Made by a program: the position numbers and the translations under genes. A stretch of 64,000 nt of DNA from CALJFL01 sp036961205 (GTDB taxonomy: Bacteria > Pseudomonadota > Gammaproteobacteria > Pseudomonadales > Halieaceae), in NCBI GenBank assembly GCA_036961205.1, contig JBALVI010000003.1, forward strand, positions 248,001 to 312,000. The letters are read 5' to 3'. The notes under the pieces are model-generated. The model made no database searches. It was given only the letters and a program-made list of their open reading frames with translations, and was not told the DNA's origin. Within the stretch, counting starts at the first letter, position 1; each line of letters begins with the position of its first letter. Below are positions 45,052 through 53,934 of the stretch, piece after piece.

Positions 45052-46593
45052 TCACAAGCCCTGCTGCTGGTCATATTCTCGACACCACTTGCCGTAGGCT
45101 GCTTGTGAGGGTGGGGTGACAGATGCCCAGCCGGTCTCGGCGAGTATTGTTCTCAAATCAAATGCTTGCCAGCAGTGGGCGGCAGTAGATGGGTGCACAA
45201 TATCCCAGAACAACGATTGGGCGGGAGTTTCGCAGGTATCCTCGGCGTCTCTGGAACCAAGGTAGCCGCCTGTATAGCAGGGCCTGGGGACACTTACGCT
45301 GGCATCCTGGAATTGGAGTGTTTCCACAGAGTCGGCGGTATTAAAACCGTAGGCATAATCATCCATGATTGGATCGGCACTTCGAAGTTGCTCGATAAAA
45401 ACCTGGGTGTCTGCAAGAACCACTTCAACACTGTTAAGCTCGTCGTTTAACTGTGCCACAGCGTCTGCCAGGCCCTGATTATGATAGCGAGTTAATTGCG
45501 ACAGCCTTTCGGACAGTGCAAGCTTTCTCGCGTCGTCGCTTTCGGCGCCTTCAGGTGACATATAGCTTTCATTCTGTAGGACAATCGGTGTCCGTCCCAG
45601 ATCGGGCAGGTTGACCAGTACAAAGCGTCTGGCGCCGCTTGCATGCAGCTTTCTTACTTCTTTCACCAAGCCAGCTACAGTGGCATCGGCAACAGCCCGA
45701 TATCCCGACTCACCCTCCGGTGAGTTCAGAAAGGTACTGATGAATCCTGTTATCGGCTCCTTCGAAATGTAATCGTTGGCACCGGCCCAGATCACGATCG
45801 CTGTTTTTTCAGCGCTGACCAACATTCCCGACGAGAGATAGTTAGCAATATAGTCGTCAATTTGAAGTCCAATACTACCGCTGACAAAAATTTGGCCACC
45901 TGATTTAATCTGTGCAATGAGCCCTTCTCCTGGAAGCGCATTGAGATCAGTAACCGATGCACCACCGTAGGCATGATTTTGTACCGCTAGTTCAGTGGAT
46001 ACTTCCAGGTAGTCTGTCCATACGGGGCCATTGCTGAATCTGCCCAGCCAATAGGGCGGTCCGGGAAAAATGCGCATCCGCTGCTGCAGGCGTCCCGCGT
46101 CAGACAGGCTGTCACCAAAAACTACCAGTCGTGATACTTCGCCGGGTGCGTAGGAATTTTCCGGAAATACCAAAGGCAGGTTAATGTTCTCTGATTTTCT
46201 GGCGGCTCTGACCTTGCCCAGCAGACTGCGTGATGTATCTTTGCCCCTGGTCAGGGTATCGCGGCAGAGCTGGCGCAAATTCGTCCGAGTATTCGGGAGC
46301 TTTTCACCACTCGCGTTGCTGACTCTTTTTACAATGAAAAAACCGTCTTCAATGTGCCCATCCAGAGCAATCGCTTCTGATGTATCTGTTTCGGCCCACA
46401 GATACTTAACATTCGCCGCATGCTTGTGGTGATCGTCACTGCGTGAACGAATTTCTGCGGTCTCACAATGGAGCCCCCAACTACCCTGTGTTGGTGTCGT
46501 GCCCAGATCGGCAGCAGGCTCATGGAGTCGCCAGGCGCAAGCATTCAGCCCACCGCAAACAGCAATGGCAATAAGATAACGAGTAAGTTTCAC
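45052..46593 (-). CDS. GDSL/SGNH-family lipoprotein esterase
   Basis: The product is 513 aa with a GTG start. A lipoprotein signal ends at LNAC. The first about 140 residues have no recognised domain. Then the SGNH blocks follow in order: block I VVFGDSLSDAGRL, block II around YGGASVTDL, block III WAGANDY, and block V DIVHPSTAAH with the catalytic Asp/His. It is probably an outer-membrane-anchored lipase or esterase, convergent with the iorB gene. Confidence 0.88.
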   Translation of the reverse strand: MKLTRYLIAIAVCGGLNACAWRLHEPAADLGTTPTQGSWGLHCETAEIRSRSDDHHKHAANVKYLWAETDTSEAIALDGHIEDGFFIVKRVSNASGEKLPNTRTNLRQLCRDTLTRGKDTSRSLLGKVRAARKSENINLPLVFPENSYAPGEVSRLVVFGDSLSDAGRLQQRMRIFPGPPYWLGRFSNGPVWTDYLEVSTELAVQNHAYGGASVTDLNALPGEGLIAQIKSGGQIFVSGSIGLQIDDYIANYLSSGMLVSAEKTAIVIWAGANDYISKEPITGFISTFLNSPEGESGYRAVADATVAGLVKEVRKLHASGARRFVLVNLPDLGRTPIVLQNESYMSPEGAESDDARKLALSERLSQLTRYHNQGLADAVAQLNDELNSVEVVLADTQVFIEQLRSADPIMDDYAYGFNTADSVETLQFQDASVSVPRPCYTGGYLGSRDAEDTCETPAQSLFWDIVHPSTAAHCWQAFDLRTILAETGWASVTPPSQAAYGKWCREYDQQQGL

Positions 46594-46726
46594 AGCGTGG
46601 TGAGTCTGGAAAGACCAAAGTATAAGTGAGGCGCAATTCTAAGCCGCATTGTCGCCACAGTCTAATATTACCTGAGGCATAGACCTCGGCAAAGTACGCC
46701 CCCGGTCCTGCTGATCTGCCTTTTCC

Positions 46727-46740
46727 TTGATTGACATCAA
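46727..46740 (+). promoter_or_regulatory. Perfect FNR/Anr box upstream of ompW
   Basis: TTGAT-TGAC-ATCAA matches the FNR consensus in all ten conserved positions. Its centre is about 40 bases before the transcript start predicted from the TATACG/TACGAT -10 region at 46760-46767, the spacing of class II FNR-activated promoters. ompW starts 79 bases downstream. Confidence 0.75.
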
Positions 46741-46818
46741 TGCCTCAAAATCTACTGGCTATACGATTGCTAGCGGATGGTGTGGTGACGCTGCACCCGT
46801 TTAATTCAGGAGTGAGTA

Positions 46819-47502
46819 ATGAACAAAGTGGTAGGGGCCTGTCTGGGACTGTGCATAGCGAGCGCGGCAATTGGGGTGCAAGCATACGAAGAGGGGGACT
46901 GGGTTCTCCGCTTGGGCGCTACAACCGTTGCACCCAATGGCGATAGTGACAATATTGTGCTGCCTACAACGCCCGCCACGGTACTGCGTGGGGTCGATGT
47001 GGACGATGATACTCAGCTGGGTATCATTCCCATGTATATGGTCACCGACAACTGGGGCCTTGAACTGCTGGCGGCAACACCGTTTGAGCATGATATAAGC
47101 ATCAAGGGCTTGCCTATAGATGCCGGTTCTACCAAGCACTTACCACCGACATTGAGCCTGCAATGGTATCCACGTGGAGGCCAACAGGGCTGGCAGCCTT
47201 ACCTGGGCGCGGGTCTGAACTACACCTTGTTTTTCGACGAAGAAGTAGACAGTGATCTGGAAGGGGCCCTGGGTGCGCTACTGGGGGCGGAGAAAGTAGA
47301 CCTGTCCCTTAGTGACTCGTTTGGCCTTTCAGCGCAAGCAGGAGTTGATATTCCCCTCAGTGAGAACTGGGCGATCAACGCAGCGGTCTGGTATATCGAT
47401 ATCGATACGCGCGCGACGATAAAAACTGACGTAGGACGGGTTAAATTTGACGTTGATATCGACCCTTGGGTCTATAACATCGGTATCGCTTATAAGTTTT
47501 AA
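46819..47502 (+). CDS. ompW: OmpW-family outer-membrane protein
   Basis: The product is 227 aa. A signal peptide ends near VQA-YEEGDW, and the N-terminal strand DWVLRLGATTVAPN and the C-terminal aromatic ending (YNIGIAYKF) are typical of this eight-stranded barrel, which carries small hydrophobic compounds. OmpW in E. coli and OprG in Pseudomonas are known to be induced by FNR/Anr at low oxygen, which agrees with the FNR box here. Confidence 0.93.
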   Translation: MNKVVGACLGLCIASAAIGVQAYEEGDWVLRLGATTVAPNGDSDNIVLPTTPATVLRGVDVDDDTQLGIIPMYMVTDNWGLELLAATPFEHDISIKGLPIDAGSTKHLPPTLSLQWYPRGGQQGWQPYLGAGLNYTLFFDEEVDSDLEGALGALLGAEKVDLSLSDSFGLSAQAGVDIPLSENWAINAAVWYIDIDTRATIKTDVGRVKFDVDIDPWVYNIGIAYKF

Positions 47503-47624
47503 CAGCCCGGGATCCTGTTGAGTGGGCCTGAGGTTTAACCTACAGCCTTCAGGATCCGTGCTGGTAAAAATGGCGGCAAGAGATCACTTTGAAAACTGAA
47601 GAATCTCTTGCCAGCCTTTGACGT

Positions 47625-48794
47625 TTACTCCTCAGTGAATGTCAGGCCCGCGTACTGAACCAGTCGCTCGATCAGTCGCTCGCCCATGGCAGGAGCACTG
47701 GTGTAAAAGCCACCGGGTACTTCAGGACAATCCTGGATCAGGCAAACCGCACTTTCAGCGATCATTTTAGACGTGGAGCCGTATCCCGGGTCCATATCGC
47801 CTTTTACCGCTACTCGCAATTCCTGACCATCGTCAGTGGTGCCGACGAAGAGCACGTCGTAATTCCCGGCCTCGCGGACCTCTCTTGACGGGCCTTCACC
47901 GGGCTGCGGTACATCGTCACCCACCAACGGGTTAGAGGAAGCGACAACGTCTGCCATAGCTTTTCCATGATCACCGGTTCCGGTCATCATCATTTCATCG
48001 TAGAGAAAGTCTGTGCCATAGGCATGTCCCAGCAATGCGTTGGAACGATGAATATTCTTGGTGTTGATTGCCGCCATGATGAATGGGGCTACCCATTGTC
48101 CTACCACTTCATCCTCATAAGGCTTGTTGTCAGCGGGCTGATCCGGCCCCTTGAATCCATCTGCAAGAGCAAAGGGGTTGACCAGAACATTGAACAGCGC
48201 CGGATCTTTACCAAGCGCATCCACGGTGGCGTTGAGTGAGGCGGCGGTACCCCCGGAAAACTCTCCGTTCATGGCACGGACTCTGCCTCGCACCCGTGGA
48301 CAGACTTTACCAAATTTCTCTTTGACTGCGTTTTGCAAAAAGAGTACACCGAGATCAAACGGTATCGAGTCAAAGCCGCAGCTATGCACGATCCGGGCAC
48401 CACTGGCGGCAGCAGCTGCGCCGTGTGCCTTGATCATTTGATGCATCCAGACTGGCTCGCCACAAAGGTCTACATAGTCGGTGCCCAATTCAGCGCAGGC
48501 TGCTACCAGGTCTGAGCCATAGAGCTGGTAGGGCCCCACGGTGCTGCAGACGCACTTGGCAGAAGCGACCATTGCTCTGACTGACTCAGGGTCTGCGGCA
48601 TCAGCTACGACCAGCGGGGTATCGGCGGGCGCACCAACTTCATCCCGCACGGCGGCCAGCTTTTCCAGGTTGCGGCCCGCCATGGCCCAGCTCAGCCCGT
48701 GGCCGCTGCGGGCAACCATGTACTCAGCCACAAGCCTACCGGTAAAGCCGGTAGCGCCATAGATTACGATGTCATACTGGGCGTCTTTGTTCAT
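47625..48794 (-). CDS. Saccharopine dehydrogenase-like oxidoreductase
   Basis: The product is 389 aa. The N-terminal Rossmann loop is YGATGFTGRLVAEYMV, followed by AGRNLEKLAAVRDE, typical of the family that includes mycobacterial trans-acting enoyl reductases. Central motifs such as DYVDLCGEPVW and IVHSCGFDSIPFDLG are the family's signature. The true substrate is unknown; a lipid or polyketide intermediate is plausible. Confidence 0.88.
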   Translation of the reverse strand: MNKDAQYDIVIYGATGFTGRLVAEYMVARSGHGLSWAMAGRNLEKLAAVRDEVGAPADTPLVVADAADPESVRAMVASAKCVCSTVGPYQLYGSDLVAACAELGTDYVDLCGEPVWMHQMIKAHGAAAAASGARIVHSCGFDSIPFDLGVLFLQNAVKEKFGKVCPRVRGRVRAMNGEFSGGTAASLNATVDALGKDPALFNVLVNPFALADGFKGPDQPADNKPYEDEVVGQWVAPFIMAAINTKNIHRSNALLGHAYGTDFLYDEMMMTGTGDHGKAMADVVASSNPLVGDDVPQPGEGPSREVREAGNYDVLFVGTTDDGQELRVAVKGDMDPGYGSTSKMIAESAVCLIQDCPEVPGGFYTSAPAMGERLIERLVQYAGLTFTEE

Positions 48795-48937
48795 GTTGTA
48801 TCCCTTGGGTTTTGATGAAATTCAAACAGGGCCACACTTTACCGTCGGATGATCAGGTGAGCAACTGTATAGGATAGGCACTTCTAAAGTGGCTCAAGGG
48901 AATTTATACTCTGCCCTCATCCAGTCTGGAGCTCATT

Positions 48938-50251
48938 TTGCAACTGCTTTCCCCCCGCACTCGTATCGTCCTAATGGTATTTATTTGGCTGTTGGCAATT
49001 GGTGCCCTGGCGGCTTGGCTTAGTACGACCCGGGTTCAGCGGCTGACCATAGGAGGTGGCCCGGCTGGTAGCGAGAGTCTTGCGTTGTCCACCGCTATTG
49101 CTTCGGTCATCAATGAAGCCAATATCGGGATGAAAATCAGCGTGTTTGAAACAGGTGGAAGCTATGAAAATATCCGCCTGTTGGAGCATGGTCGGATAGA
49201 TATGGCCGAAATACAGGCAGATGCCGCCAGTTCTGACCTGATCCAGGGTGTTATGAAACTGTATGGTGACGCCTATCACCTGGTTGTCAGGGATGAGTCG
49301 GCCATTGACAGCTTCCCCGCTTTGTTAGGGCACCGAGTGGCAATTCCCCCTGGCAGTAGCGGTCAATTTAAGTCCTTCTGGTTTTTGGCCAGTCACTATG
49401 GCCTAAGTCCAGCTACCATTAACGCTCTGCCAATGGCGGAGTCAGCGGCAAATTTTGCCATGCAGCAGGGGCAGGTCGACGCTGTCTTCAGGGTTCGAGC
49501 TCCCGGGAATCGATCTATACGTAATATGATTGGTGATCAGCAGCTGCATCTGGTGCCTATCGCCCAGTCGGAAGCCCTGGCCCTCAAACAACCCGCCATT
49601 GAGCCCGGCGTGATTCCGCTGGGATCATATCGAGGCTCGCCGGCCATCCCGGCCCAGGATTTGCCGACGGCAGTACTGGATAGACTGCTAGTGGTACGTG
49701 CCGATCTTGAGTCGCATCTGGTTTACAAGTTCACTCGGGCGGTCTTTGAGCGGCGCAGCGATATTCTGGAACATACCACCCTCGCAGGGTTCATCGGGCC
49801 TTTGAAAAATGACGCCAGTGGAGTTATCCCGGCTCACGCGGGTGCGCGTAGCTACTTTGACCGCGAGAAACCAGGATTCGTACAACAAAATGCGCGTCTG
49901 GTATCTACCACGCTTTATGTGGGGGCAATTGTTTTTTCTGCACTGCTCGCTCTGCGTACCCACTGGGTACGATCGAGGCGGATGCGCATGCATGTTTTTA
50001 ATCAACAGTTAATGAAAATTGCTTCAGCAATGCGAAATACCTCCGACGAATCGAATTTACTCGACAGTAAAAACCAGCTTATCGATATTCTTACCCAGGT
50101 GATCGGTGACCTCGAGAGGGAGCGAGTTAGCCAAGAGGAATTCGAGCAGTTTAGTTTTACCTGGCAGGCGGTGGATGCACTGCTGCGAGACCGTCTTAGT
50201 GTACTGCAGACTGTGTCGCCCCCGAATTCTTCGACGGAGGCGAGCGCATGA
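48938..50251 (+). CDS. Membrane-anchored TAXI-type solute-binding protein
   Basis: The product is 437 aa with a TTG start preceded by CTGGAG. TM1 is at 10-28; residues 35-310 form a TAXI-family periplasmic binding domain (IGGGPAGSESLALSTAIASV, VAIPPGSSGQFKS); TM2 is at about 322-340; residues 345-437 form a cytoplasmic, partly coiled-coil tail. TAXI proteins usually serve TRAP transporters, but no TRAP permease is next to it. It overlaps the following Cache-domain gene by 4 bases. Confidence 0.8.
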   Translation: MQLLSPRTRIVLMVFIWLLAIGALAAWLSTTRVQRLTIGGGPAGSESLALSTAIASVINEANIGMKISVFETGGSYENIRLLEHGRIDMAEIQADAASSDLIQGVMKLYGDAYHLVVRDESAIDSFPALLGHRVAIPPGSSGQFKSFWFLASHYGLSPATINALPMAESAANFAMQQGQVDAVFRVRAPGNRSIRNMIGDQQLHLVPIAQSEALALKQPAIEPGVIPLGSYRGSPAIPAQDLPTAVLDRLLVVRADLESHLVYKFTRAVFERRSDILEHTTLAGFIGPLKNDASGVIPAHAGARSYFDREKPGFVQQNARLVSTTLYVGAIVFSALLALRTHWVRSRRMRMHVFNQQLMKIASAMRNTSDESNLLDSKNQLIDILTQVIGDLERERVSQEEFEQFSFTWQAVDALLRDRLSVLQTVSPPNSSTEASA

Positions 50252-51411
50252 AGTCTGAGCTGAAGTTCTGGTCGATTTCCACGTTATTGCTTGGATTGCT
50301 CATGCTGTTGCTGGCTTGGGGGTTCAGCCAGTGGCATTTACAGGGCTTTACCCGGTCAGTGGGTGACAGGCTGCAATTACTCAGCGAACTGCGCCAGAAC
50401 GCGCTACAGCGCTACTTCAGTACTGCCGAGGCCGAATTGAAGTTCTGGAGTACCAGTCCGCAAATACTAGAAAGCCAGCAGTCATTTAATGAGCTCTGGC
50501 AGTCGCAGGAGCCCGAACAGTTCCTGGCTGAGATCCGCAGCGCGTATATTGATAACAACCCCCATCCGGATGGGGATTTACGAAAATTGAATCGTGCGGA
50601 CGAAGCGCCTTACAGTCAGCTGCACGCCGCCCTGCACGATACGACTCGCCGCTTTGTAACGGAGCGCGGTTATTACGATGTCTTTCTGATCGGCAATGAC
50701 GGTACCGTCTTTTACACGGTTGAGAAAGAGCAGGATTTTGGCACTAATCTGCTGACCGGCGAGTGGCGAAACTCGTCCTTGGCAGATATTTATCGGCGAG
50801 CACGAGGCCAAACTGGAAGCGTTGCCATGAGCGATTTTCAGGCCTATGAGCCCAGTAACGGTGCCCCGGCGATATTTCTGGGCAAGAGTATTTCGAGCCC
50901 CGACGGTGAACCTCTCGGTGTCATCGTCTTCCAGCTCCCCACCGAGGAGATTCTCGATATTATGGGCTATACCGCCGGTATGGGTGAAACCGGCGAAACC
51001 TACGTGGTCGGGGAGGATTATTTGATGCGCAGCGCCTCTCGTTTTTCGGAAACCTCCACCGTACTGCAGCAACGTGTAGAGACCGAGTCTGTAGTCAAAG
51101 CGCTGGCGGGGGAGGAGGGTGTTGATCTCATCACAGACTACCGTGGTGTGGAGGTTCTCTCAGCTTACAGCGCGATTGACCTGGGCTCGACCAAGTGGGC
51201 GGTGCTTGCTGAAATCGATAGACAGGAGATCATTTCCGCCGCGGCAAATGAGCGACCCGAAATCGCCACTGCACTGACCTTTTTGTTTGGTTTGTCCTTC
51301 TGGAGTATTTGGTACTGGCGGGGACGTCAACTAACGGAACTGGCGGTGGATCTCCCGCCTCTGGATCATAGTGGCTCGCACTTCGGGGACGATAGTAGTA
51401 TGGGAGGTTAA
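50248..51411 (+). CDS. Cache-domain membrane sensor without an output domain
   Basis: The product is 387 aa. TM1 (8-27) and TM2 (about 340-357) bracket a double-Cache extracytoplasmic domain (GYYDVFLIGNDGTVFYTV, then MGETGETYVVGEDYLMRS), as in chemoreceptors and sensor cyclases. After TM2 only about 30 residues remain: no HAMP, kinase, cyclase or methyl-accepting region. It is translationally coupled (ATGA) to the TAXI-protein gene, so the two probably act together. Confidence 0.82.
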   Translation: MKSELKFWSISTLLLGLLMLLLAWGFSQWHLQGFTRSVGDRLQLLSELRQNALQRYFSTAEAELKFWSTSPQILESQQSFNELWQSQEPEQFLAEIRSAYIDNNPHPDGDLRKLNRADEAPYSQLHAALHDTTRRFVTERGYYDVFLIGNDGTVFYTVEKEQDFGTNLLTGEWRNSSLADIYRRARGQTGSVAMSDFQAYEPSNGAPAIFLGKSISSPDGEPLGVIVFQLPTEEILDIMGYTAGMGETGETYVVGEDYLMRSASRFSETSTVLQQRVETESVVKALAGEEGVDLITDYRGVEVLSAYSAIDLGSTKWAVLAEIDRQEIISAAANERPEIATALTFLFGLSFWSIWYWRGRQLTELAVDLPPLDHSGSHFGDDSSMGG

Positions 51412-51484
51412 TCGACGGCCGAAAGTTGGCAGTCGTTTATTAGATGTTGCGCAGGTTGTCCTACTTGCGCGATTTTCCCGTTAT

Positions 51485-52993
51485 TTATAGCTCTTCCAGG
51501 CGGCGTTCGAGCGCTTCTCTAATTATTTTTCCGCTATTATTGCGAGGGAATTCTTCTATGGGGATAAAATGTACTTCCCGTGGACGTTTGTAGCTGGCCA
51601 TTCTGGCTCTGCAGAGTATTTCTATATCGTGTGCTGTTAAATCTTCGGTATCTCTGGCGACAAATGCTACGACAATTTCACCCCACTTTGAGTCCTTCTT
51701 AGAGATGGCGGCTGCCTCCGTAATACGTTTGTCCGAGAGCAGTACTCGTTCAATTTCAGCAGGATAAATATTTTCTCCTCCAGATTTAATCATGTATTTT
51801 GATCGCCCCACAAATTCAAAGCCTCCACTTTCAGTCTGTCTGAGTAGATCGCCCATACGAAACCAGCCGTCACGAAAGTCCCTGGCATTGACTTCAGGTG
51901 CATTCCAATAGCCGCTAAATAAGGTCGGACCTCTAAGTAGAGCCTCGCCGATCTCGCCACGTGTCACGTCATTATCGTGCTCATCGACCAGCCTAAACTC
52001 GCAAAGTGAGCTCAATTTTTTCGATAAGTCCGTTGGGGCTTCTGCGACTGGAATTAAATGGCCGGTGGCGGGTGGCAGCCCGGTTTCAGTAGAGCCAAAG
52101 CTGTTGACAAAAGGAGCGTCCATAAATTCGGTTACTTCAGCAATCTGCGCCACGGGTACCAGGTCTGCCATGCAACCGACTACTTTTACACCGCGAACCC
52201 GTGTGTTGGTTTCTCTTAAGCGGTTCAGTACGGGTTCGATGGTCGCTGGCATAAGTAGCAACCAGCCTAGCTGGTAGCGGCCTATGGCCGAGCAGATGGC
52301 ATCAATATCGAGGCCGTCCGTGATGATAACGGTTGACCCCATCATTAAGCTGGAGAGGCTGTGTTCAGTGCCGCCGATATGAGCCATAGGAGACCACGCT
52401 ATAAATGCATCATCAGCATCAATGTTGAGGTCCATGCGCAGAGTTGTCATCCGCGAGATTTCGGCACGATGGCTAATCAATGCCGCTTTTGGCAGGCCGG
52501 TGGTTCCCGAAGTGTTCAGTAAAAGCAGGCCTTGCTCGGGATCCAGAAGGGGAGGCCGCTGATCTGGCTCGACGGTCTGTGCAAGCGACAGGCAGCTTTC
52601 CATGGAGATCTGCTTTGTTCCGGAGAAGCCGGCTTGATCGCATAGAGGTTGAAAACGCGATGAGGCAAAAATCAACTGTGGTTCAACGAGTTCAATACAG
52701 TGCTGAAGCTCCTCTACCGCCAGGCGCCAGTTGAGGCAAGACGCGATTGCTCCAATTCTGGCGCAGGCTAGTTGTAGCATGGTGTATTCAGCGCGGTTTT
52801 CAGACAATATGGCTATACAATCACCCGGCTCAACTTGTTCTGCTAAAAGCACGGAAGCCAAACGATCTACTACGTCTAGCAACTCACTGTAGCTCCAGCT
52901 CCGTTCACCACATTCAATCGCTAAAGATTCAGCTCGCCATTTGGCGGTAGAACGAAACAGTGAATAGACTGTTGATTGGCTGGCTAACGCCAT
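51485..52993 (-). CDS. Acyl-CoA synthetase (AMP-forming, class I adenylate-forming)
   Basis: The product is 502 aa. The P-loop LLLNTSGTTGLPKAAL, the A5-type motif FVNSFGSTETGLPP, FRMGDLL and the A8 hinge GRSKYMIKSGGENIYPAEIE are all present, and the C-terminal catalytic Lys is in PRNNSGKIIREAL. It activates a carboxylic acid as its CoA ester. The acid cannot be told. Confidence 0.92.
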   Translation of the reverse strand: MALASQSTVYSLFRSTAKWRAESLAIECGERSWSYSELLDVVDRLASVLLAEQVEPGDCIAILSENRAEYTMLQLACARIGAIASCLNWRLAVEELQHCIELVEPQLIFASSRFQPLCDQAGFSGTKQISMESCLSLAQTVEPDQRPPLLDPEQGLLLLNTSGTTGLPKAALISHRAEISRMTTLRMDLNIDADDAFIAWSPMAHIGGTEHSLSSLMMGSTVIITDGLDIDAICSAIGRYQLGWLLLMPATIEPVLNRLRETNTRVRGVKVVGCMADLVPVAQIAEVTEFMDAPFVNSFGSTETGLPPATGHLIPVAEAPTDLSKKLSSLCEFRLVDEHDNDVTRGEIGEALLRGPTLFSGYWNAPEVNARDFRDGWFRMGDLLRQTESGGFEFVGRSKYMIKSGGENIYPAEIERVLLSDKRITEAAAISKKDSKWGEIVVAFVARDTEDLTAHDIEILCRARMASYKRPREVHFIPIEEFPRNNSGKIIREALERRLEEL

Positions 52994-53239
52994 TGATGAT
53001 CCCCTTGGAGAAACGGAAGATTGACGTCGCTGGGTTCGGCAAAAAGTGGCAATAGCAAAGCCTTACTTTTTTGACGTTACTGCGTACGAAAACAGGTTCA
53101 ACCGTAAGCTAAACCGATTGTAGATTTTATTCAAAAGCTATTTATTTATTAGAATTAAATTTTCTGACTTGGCGAAGGTTTTTGTATCAGTGAAACAGAG
53201 CGAAGACTGTTGCTTCTGTTTAATGCTGAATTTTTATGG

Positions 53240-53848
53240 CTAGCTGGTGGGCCATGTCAAACCCCGATCACAAAAAATGTGGAATACCTTGGTGAACGCC
53301 TCTCGACTAGTTTTAGGGTTATAGTCGGGATCAAAATAGCCGTTTAATTTTGAGCCGGCCAGCAGAGAATACAAGATGTCAGCTTTCTCATTTCTTACGG
53401 ATTCAGTCGCATCAATACCGACAAATACATCCGCTAGTAATTCTTTACAACAACGGTCCATTTCACGTTTATTCTGCCTTAAAATGGAGTCGCTGACAGA
53501 AACTCCGATAGCCTCGTACATAAACCCCGTTGAAAAATGATTAACCGACTCACTTTCACTGAATAGAAAGTCAGCAATGTAGTCAATCTTTCCTTCTAGA
53601 TCATAGTCCTTAATTTTCTCCAGGCCGTGAACAATAATGTCACACTGCCTCTTAAAACAGACTCGTAGCAGTTCATCTTTGCTTTCGAAGTAATAGAACA
53701 GGTTACTGGGGAAAAGCTTCGCTTCCTTTGCGACATCAACCATCGATGTCTTCGCATAGCCTTGTTTGCGCACACAGGCAGTGAACGCTTCAAGAATTTC
53801 GTGTTTTGTCTTGGTGCCTTTCGGCTTGGTGGGCTTACGAAGCTGCAT
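53240..53848 (-). CDS. TetR/AcrR-family transcriptional regulator
   Basis: The product is about 202 aa from the ATG at 53848; the frame is open to 53887 but the added residues look non-coding. The HTH is typical (TKHEILEAFTACVRKQGYAK, then VDVAKEAKLFPSNLFYYFES). It sits between two adenylate-forming ligase genes on the same strand and probably regulates this cluster. Confidence 0.87.
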   Translation of the reverse strand: MQLRKPTKPKGTKTKHEILEAFTACVRKQGYAKTSMVDVAKEAKLFPSNLFYYFESKDELLRVCFKRQCDIIVHGLEKIKDYDLEGKIDYIADFLFSESESVNHFSTGFMYEAIGVSVSDSILRQNKREMDRCCKELLADVFVGIDATESVRNEKADILYSLLAGSKLNGYFDPDYNPKTSREAFTKVFHIFCDRGLTWPTS

Positions 53849-53934
53849 AATTGGTTGTCGCACCTTTACGGTGAACCATAGTTTCAACCTATATATTTAT
53901 GCCGATACTGTATCTTCACATCGGAATGAATGCA

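Noticed and set aside
47511..47560. ggatcctg/caggatcc inverted repeat after ompW
   Set aside because: No T run and a long gap between the arms; not convincing as a terminator.
53880..53900. AACCTATA near the TetR gene, shared with the palindrome at 58845
   Set aside because: An 8-mer is expected to recur by chance in a window of this size, and it also appears inside a coding region.
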